A stretch of DNA of 64,000 nt from Camellia lanceoleosa. Lineage: Eukaryota > Streptophyta > Magnoliopsida > Ericales > Theaceae. The DNA lies in contig CM045762.1 in assembly GCA_025200525.1 (NCBI GenBank), positions 124,501,752-124,565,751 on the forward strand. The letters are read 5' to 3'. The position numbers and the translations under genes were made by a program. Position 1 is the stretch's first letter; every line of letters starts with the position of its first letter. Shown here in pieces: positions 58,496 through 64,000 of this stretch. The notes under the pieces are model-generated. The model was not told the origin of the DNA and did no database searches. It worked only from the letters and a program-made list of their open reading frames with translations.

Positions 58496-60564
58496 TCTTA
58501 AACGAAACTTCTTTGAATGAAACGTACATCCAATATCGTCTGGTTGCGCCAGCTTCAAATGAACCGTACATACAATATCGTGCATAAATGAGAAAGAAAC
58601 TTGATAGGTACAATGCAATACAATGCATGATGTTTAAGGAATACAATAAACAAACATAGCAGCGCTTTAGAAAGCACCTTACGCGGTGAGTGGCGATGAA
58701 CCGCTCTACTCTGACGGGGATCTCCTCTTGTGTTCTTCGAACTCTTACCTTGCATTCTTCGAACTCTTTCCTTCAACTCACGTATAAAGGTTCTGAAATG
58801 CTGACAAGGATTCCTCACGTAGAACACTTTGGATACCACTTTTCTTCCTAACCATATTCATAACTTTCCCTATTCTCCAACGGGGTGACAGACTAGGTTG
58901 GTTCAGTATCCAGAATTGAGGTGCATGTACGCTATCTCAACTTATGGGGCTTCCATACAGATTTCAAGCTGGGGATACACCCCTGGGTATTTAAACCGAC
59001 TTTAGTCTCAGAAATCCCAAACCTTTGCGTTCTAGGCATCAGCCATTCGAACTCTAGTTTCCACCGTCGCAGTTGGTCTCCTAGGAACTCATTGCACCCC
59101 TGGCGAGGAATGGTACTTGGAGGAGAGCACTTCTAATCGCCATTCTGGCTTGAAGCAAGCTTAATCTTGTGCTTGAGGTAGAGACACACTCATACTTCGA
59201 AGCATTGACAAGACGTGAAGAGGTACATCCGGAATGCAATCTCGGAATTTTTTGAAGTTGAAACACACTCAGATGCTTCAATTTTCCTTCTTTTCTTTTG
59301 CTTTGCCGTCCGGAACCTATATAGCTTCAGATAGGTCCTTGTTCTATTGTTCTCATATGACCTGGGTGGAACCCTACGGTTTATGAAAGAAAGAAATCCT
59401 GTTTTGCACATATGTGGAGAATGGCACAGCACTCTGAGCACAAAATGATTCATTTTGAAATTGAGAGTAAGTCCTCAACTGGGTATTGAGCCTACGACTG
59501 ACTATAGCCAAAAAGACTCAACAAAGAGGAAACGGAGGTAAAACAACCTAAACAACTCAACAAACAAAAAACAAAAGTAAAACAACCTAAACACATCTAT
59601 TGACACTCAAAACGACTCAAAACAAGAATCGAGACAAACAAAAACACACACAACACTTAGATGTGTTACAAAGGCGAGAGACCTCTTAGTTCAGAGGGAG
59701 CCCACAACTTCTCCGAGTAATGTTTCCCACCATTTCTCATTTGTGATTCTCACATCACTCTGGCACTCAATCTCTATTTTTCTGAAAAAGCCATTTTCTC
59801 ACCTTTTCTCTCAGCACACATCTCTCTATTCTTTAATCTCTCTCTCTTTTTTTTTTTTTATCCCTCATCTGGGTGGTTGACGGATAAACAGGAAGTTGTG
59901 GGCTCTTGCCCCTAGCATTCTACTAGATTCTCATTCTTTCGCTCACAACAGTGAACTTCTCCTACAGACGGGTTGCGATGTGACCAGATGCGCAGCAGAT
60001 CTGCAATTGACATCGGTTGACGATGCCTTGGCTCAACTTGAATGTGATCAGACCTGTCTGGTTGAGGGAGTGGAATATTCTGCTCCATTCCAATTTGTGC
60101 TTCGCACTTGGTTTAATACCTCGCTACTTGGAGGACGAGAGAGCTTTCGGCCCTTTGCTGACAGCTTCAGTTGTGCCCTTTCTGGTGAATATGATACCTT
60201 TTTTGGCAAGTACGTTGACAACAGGGAAAAGACAGGAAGCCTGACTCAGCTGTGCCCCTAGTTCATCATTTTGACCATTTTTTGTTTTGGTTTTCTACTA
60301 AAACAATTTTGACCAACATGAGAATTAGATTAACATACTTGTTCGATTTTCTGATTTGAAATCATGCAAGTCAGGTTATGAGTACTGAAAATTTTCCTTT
60401 TTTGGGTCCAAGAAATGGTCCAGTTTTGGAAAAAAATGGGAATTATTTTCGAGAGAATTAGTCAACTTCATTAAAAATTCTCAAAACTTGTTTTTACAAA
60501 TGGCCACTGCTCGACCAACACAAAATCTACTCTTGAGATGCACAACCTCAGATCCAAAACAATG

Positions 60565-60700
60565 GAAAATTGCCCCTTGTTTGAATGGCACTGCACGGCA
60601 CCAAATCTAGCAACGAAAAGCTGCCCCTTGTTTGAACGGCACTGCATGGCAATGGAAAATTGCCCCTTGTTTGAATAGCACCACAGCACACTACAACCAG
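60565..60700. repeat. Three tandem 40-50 bp units
   Basis: GGAAAATTGCCCCTTGTTTG followed by AA.GGCACTGCA, starts near 60563, 60614 and 60653. Each carries the GCCCCTTG polypurine-like word. Confidence 0.8.
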
Positions 60701-60905
60701 TTCTCATAGTGAAGATCACAACCGAACTCTTGCATATAGAAATGACAAAGATGACCCGTTCAATCTCATGGACAAGATAGTTGAATTTGAAGTGTTTTAC
60801 GACTGGACTTCATAATGAAGTTGCATACGTATCCCAGAGATGGGAATCAAGCCTGACATAGTTCCAGGTTAAGGTACACTCGGGTATTTAACCTCTCCTT
60901 TTACA

Positions 60906-61098
60906 CTCTAACTTTTGCCAAGGCTGCCCTTCTGGGTTTTCAACCTTGCGAGCTCCGTTTTTCTTTTCTTTTCATTTCTTTTCATTTCATATTTTCTTTT
61001 CTTTTCATCTTTTCTTTTCTTTTTCTTCATTTTTCTTTTAATTTCGCTCTGACTTTTGCTTGGGTCGCCCTTTCGGGTTTTCAGCCCAGCGAGCCTCT
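60906..61098. repeat. Direct repeat flanking a pyrimidine tract
   Basis: CTCT.ACTTTTGC..GG..GCCCTT..GGGTTTTCA occurs at 60906-60957 and 61046-61098, separated by about 90 bp of TTTTC/TTTCA runs. Confidence 0.8.
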
Positions 61099-61880
61099 CA
61101 AGGGTAAAAGTTTAACTTGTCCATGTTGATTAGTTTGAGATCTTGAAGCCATCTGAATCCAAGAGAATGGCGGTTGTTTGCTGATGATGTAAGAGACCAT
61201 CCAATGGGGGCTGAACTTGCCCCTAGTGTTGTGGATAGGAGCTTGGTTGTCCTTCAACAAAACTTTCTTCTTCCAGCTGCAGGAATTTGGCTTTCTTTCC
61301 AGTCTTTATTGGTTTGCGGAATGACCCATCTTTGACTCTTCGAGCACATCTGACCTTTTGTTGCCCTTAGTTCGAGGACTGCTTCAAATTTGGTTTGGCG
61401 GGCCTCCTTTGATGTCATACGACCTTATTGCCCCTAGTTCATGGGTTGCTTCAAATCTGGCCATGCAAGCCTCACATCGTGGTTGATCGTTGAACATTCT
61501 GAATCCAAGTTCAAGGTTTGAAAGCAAGAGGTCAAGTCTCGAGACTGAGAGCGATCCTATGCTGCACAATCTCAAGAGCAGTTCTACATAGGTCTTCGTA
61601 GGACCACACAAAACATTTTTTGAAATCTTTTAAGAAAGCGACTAGTCGTTCGCACCAAAGACAATGTAGAACCAATCTGGATCAAGCCAGGATCCTTCTC
61701 AATACTCACATTAACAAACATGATTTCACACATTAAGGGCTTAGCATGCCTCTCTTTCTCTCAATTGATCAAATTTTTTGCAAATCCATAGGAATTCCTC
61801 CCTTTTTGTTTTCATCACAGTGTTCGAAAAGGTTTGAAAAACTTTGGTCAATGCAATGATTTCAAGGCATAGAAAAGTAG

Positions 61881-62020
61881 GTGAAAAGCACTGTCGTTTC
61901 ATTTAGATTTCTGGCACAACTAGCTTAAAGGCAGAAACAGACGCAAAAGGGTGAAAATCACTGCTGTTTCATTCAAATCTTCTGGCGCAACTGGCTTAAC
62001 GGAAGAAACAAACGCAAAAG
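61881..62020. repeat. 70-bp tandem duplication
   Basis: GTGAAAAGCACTG (61881) and GTGAAAATCACTG (61951) start two units that both end in AACGCAAAAG or ACGCAAAAG. An A run and CAACAAGACTGACTC-type short repeats follow to 62195. Confidence 0.85.
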
Positions 62021-62297
62021 AAAGAGTGTAAAAAAAAAAAAAAAAACAAGCAAGTGATGTCCGAGGTAACACCCCCGAAATCACCCGACTCCAACACAAC
62101 AAGACTAACTCGATACAACAAGACAGACTCGACTGACTCAGTACAAAAGGATTGACTCAAAACAACATAACAAGACTGACTCAATACCCAAGTCAGAAAG
62201 TACAAAAACTAGCATTTGCACATTGCTCAAAACAGTGCGTGCCATACACCACAGCTGGAGTAAACTGAGTGCCATCAACAGGCGGTTCATCCCCCGA

Positions 62298-63702
62298 TCA
62301 CATCACATTATCCCCCACATTCATCGATCCAGTGCCGATAGACTTTACAGGATTTGGTGCGGTGATGACCTTGTTATCAATCAAATCTTGTACTTCGTGG
62401 AGAAGACGAAAGCAACTGTCAGTATCATGACCGGTTTGTTGATGGAAGGCACAGTACTTAGCCTGGTCATGGGAGTAAGGAAGAGGATTGGGTAGAGGCC
62501 GTTGTTCTAACGGTTTCAGATGTCCTTTCCTGAGTAGGACTCCCAGAGCTTTGGACAAAGGCATATAAAGCGGGGTGAAAACCCTCTTGCCTCGAGGTGG
62601 ATAGTTCAGAGTTTGGGGGTTTGAAGTGGACGTACTAGCAAAAGGAGTGGCTGTCTTTGGAGTGGCGGTGGTGACCATGCCCACATTAGAAGTCCTTGCA
62701 GCTGCATCACCACTGGTGGTCGCATTCGAATTGCGTGTATAACCCTTCTTGGGTGACTCCCTTTTCGGGGTCAATCAGACCTTGTTTCATGGCATTCTCT
62801 ATCTGTACCCCAATCTCATGGAGGTCAGCAAAGGTGGGGAGGGGTAAGACAATCATCCTCTGTATCAACTTCGGTTGCAGATTTCGCACGACCATCCTTA
62901 TTTGGTCTTTCTCGGCACACGGTGGTCATCATAGAAGGCTTGGCTGTCCAGGGGGTTACGAAGTCAGAGAAGCCCTCTTTCGGCTCTTGTCTAGTTATCT
63001 CGAGATCACGAGTTGTAACCTCGTTTTGCGTGTTGTTCGAATACTGGGCGATGAAAACCTCAGCCATCTCTTCCCAACTACTTTTCACTGAGTCCTCCAG
63101 TTTGGCGTACTAGATGGCGCGATACCAAGTGGTCCGGCGAAGAGGGAAAGCTTTTGCAATCTGGAGAGACCCATTGGTCGTAAGATATCCGAGAACAGCC
63201 ATAGATGTACCATGGGGTCCCTAGAACCATCAAAACGATCTATATGTAACATCTTGAACCGATCCGACAATGTTACTACTGAATTCGTGTAACCATCCTC
63301 TATGTCCGGAATGGAGTTAACGCCTTGAGACCTCTTGAACAGCTTTTCAAGCTTGCTCATTTTTAATGCAATTAGATCTGCTTCGACATCGAAAGGGGCC
63401 TCAATTGGGTAGGCTTGTGCTTTGGAAGTCTGAGGTGGAGTGGGATCCACTGGGACATCTGTATTCTCCTGGGCATTGGTGGTAGGGCCAGGAGCCCTTG
63501 GTGCAGGAATTTATACTGGAGGTGGGTGGGACGCAGAAGTTGTTTGCTGTTGTGCTTGTTGCTGTTGCTGTTGAAGCTGGGTGATAAGTTCGGCCTATTG
63601 AGCCATAACTTCCGCTTGATGGGCAGTAACCTCTACTTGGCGAGCAGCATCCCGCTGCATGGTTTGCATGGTCTCTTGGAGTTGACGCATCATGTCCTCC
63701 AT
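62298..63702 (-). pseudogene. gag: Tat/Ogre-type gag, decayed
   Basis: Gag polyprotein part of a Tat-lineage Ty3 element. Start chosen at the ATG at 63702 (MEDMMRQLQETMQTMQRD), opening a glutamine-rich helical N-terminus that includes a run of five Gln. A TAG and a TAA interrupt the frame before PTPPQTSKAQAYPIEAPF. Capsid landmarks follow: HIDRFDGSRDPMVHLWLFSD, LQKLSLF, then after a frameshift and a TAG SWEEMAEVFIAQYSNNTQN and LEITRQEPKEGFSDFV. After another shift come MVVRNLQPKLIQRM and LPTFADLHEIGVQIE, and after a third the C-terminal Cys/His motif CAFHQQTGHDTDSCF with LLHEVQDLIDN. At least three frameshifts and three stops. Protease does not follow. Confidence 0.82.
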
Positions 63703-64000
63703 ATTAACTAAAAACTGCGGATTTGACTGAACATGTGTGTATTCCCTCTCTGAGGTGGAAGCAGATATCATGAGCTATCGCGCATGTGTGAGGTGGATAA
63801 TGACCGTTGATTTGGTAGCTGCTGTACTGGTGATCTGTGCCTGACTGGCCTTTTCTTGCCTTACCATTGGCGAAGGAAATAGTAGTTGCCCCTGAACTGA
63901 ATCTCTGACCTGACAAAGTCTATCGACACAAGTCCAATGAACCTGGGGGATATCGGAGCCTTCTGAAGCTATGGTTCCAAGACTACCCCTAGCAAAAGAG
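63703..64000 (-). other. Presumed leader of the Tat/Ogre-like element
   Basis: Upstream of gag in sense direction. A 70-codon open frame (63916-63704) is present but resembles nothing I know. The 5' LTR must lie beyond the window. Confidence 0.4.

Larger units (their letters stand above)
58496..62297 (-). other. Tat element interior without recognisable pol
   Basis: In sense order this follows gag, so protease, RT, RNase H and integrase should be here. I see none of their motifs and no long open frame. It contains pyrimidine tracts, local duplications and many copies of a polypurine-like word (TTGCCCCTAGTTC on the plus strand). The element is therefore either deleted or non-autonomous. Confidence 0.55.

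Noticed and set aside
57007..58646. Long open frames on both strands across 57.0-58.6 kb
   Set aside because: They exist because the tandem unit lacks stop codons; the predicted proteins are pure repeats and several frames are open at once.
61384..61611. 75-codon open frame on the minus strand
   Set aside because: Checked as possible pol remnant; no RT, RNase H or integrase motif is present.

Overview
This is nuclear DNA of a flowering plant, probably a eudicot, from a repeat-rich and largely silenced region. The evidence is the mix of plant-specific mobile elements: a Mutator-like transposase next to a plant mobile domain (PMD) gene, a PIF/Harbinger element, Tekay-type Ty3 chromovirus remains, a Tat/Ogre-type Ty3 element with a very long LTR, and small hAT elements. 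The species cannot be named from this. I found no intact host protein gene and no tRNA or rRNA gene. Nearly everything recognisable is mobile DNA or its relics, usually with frameshifts and in-frame stops.

Layout. 1-4780: left-truncated Ty3 element on the minus strand (gag only, primer binding site, 2.55 kb LTR). 5568-8255: an unrecognised decayed reading frame split by a solo LTR (5817-7986). 8256-10694: small duplications and low-complexity DNA. 10695-17437: minus-strand MULE transposase pseudogene followed by a PMD pseudogene. 18731-27659: solo LTR interrupted by a 6.8 kb Tekay element (19671-26478). 27660-33166: AT-rich, one foldback element. 33167-35425: solo LTR. 35914-38726: PIF/Harbinger ORF1 and transposase, both broken. 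39070-40430: AT-rich tandem array. 40638-41851: decayed plant transposon protein gene. 43591-43793: candidate SINE. 43794-45707: solo LTR. 46127-48763: hAT element holding another solo LTR (46482-48609). 48806-49221: second hAT-like element. 49343-50199: LTR-like stretch. 52276-64000: part of a Tat/Ogre-like element on the minus strand: 4.4 kb LTR, polypurine tract, 1.5 kb minisatellite and decayed gag, with no visible pol.

Five solo LTRs of one family carry 5-bp target duplications (three exact and obvious, one exact across the nested insertion, one 4 of 5). All have unusual TA...CA ends in the sense direction. Upstream of their core promoter lies a dense array of short palindromes centred on CG, typically CGCTCGAGCG. 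The half-sites vary as modules (CGCT, CGC, CTTT) around the fixed CG. An unrelated LTR at 2231-4780 has GTCGAC-centred sites in the equivalent place, and the Tat LTR has GCCGGC-centred sites. This is the strongest unexplained signal in the window.

The in-frame stops I located in the decayed genes are mostly TAG (16 of 23), as expected if methylated CHG sites (CAG) decay to TAG. Boundaries given from target duplications and LTR ends are direct readings. Family names rest on protein motifs read by eye.
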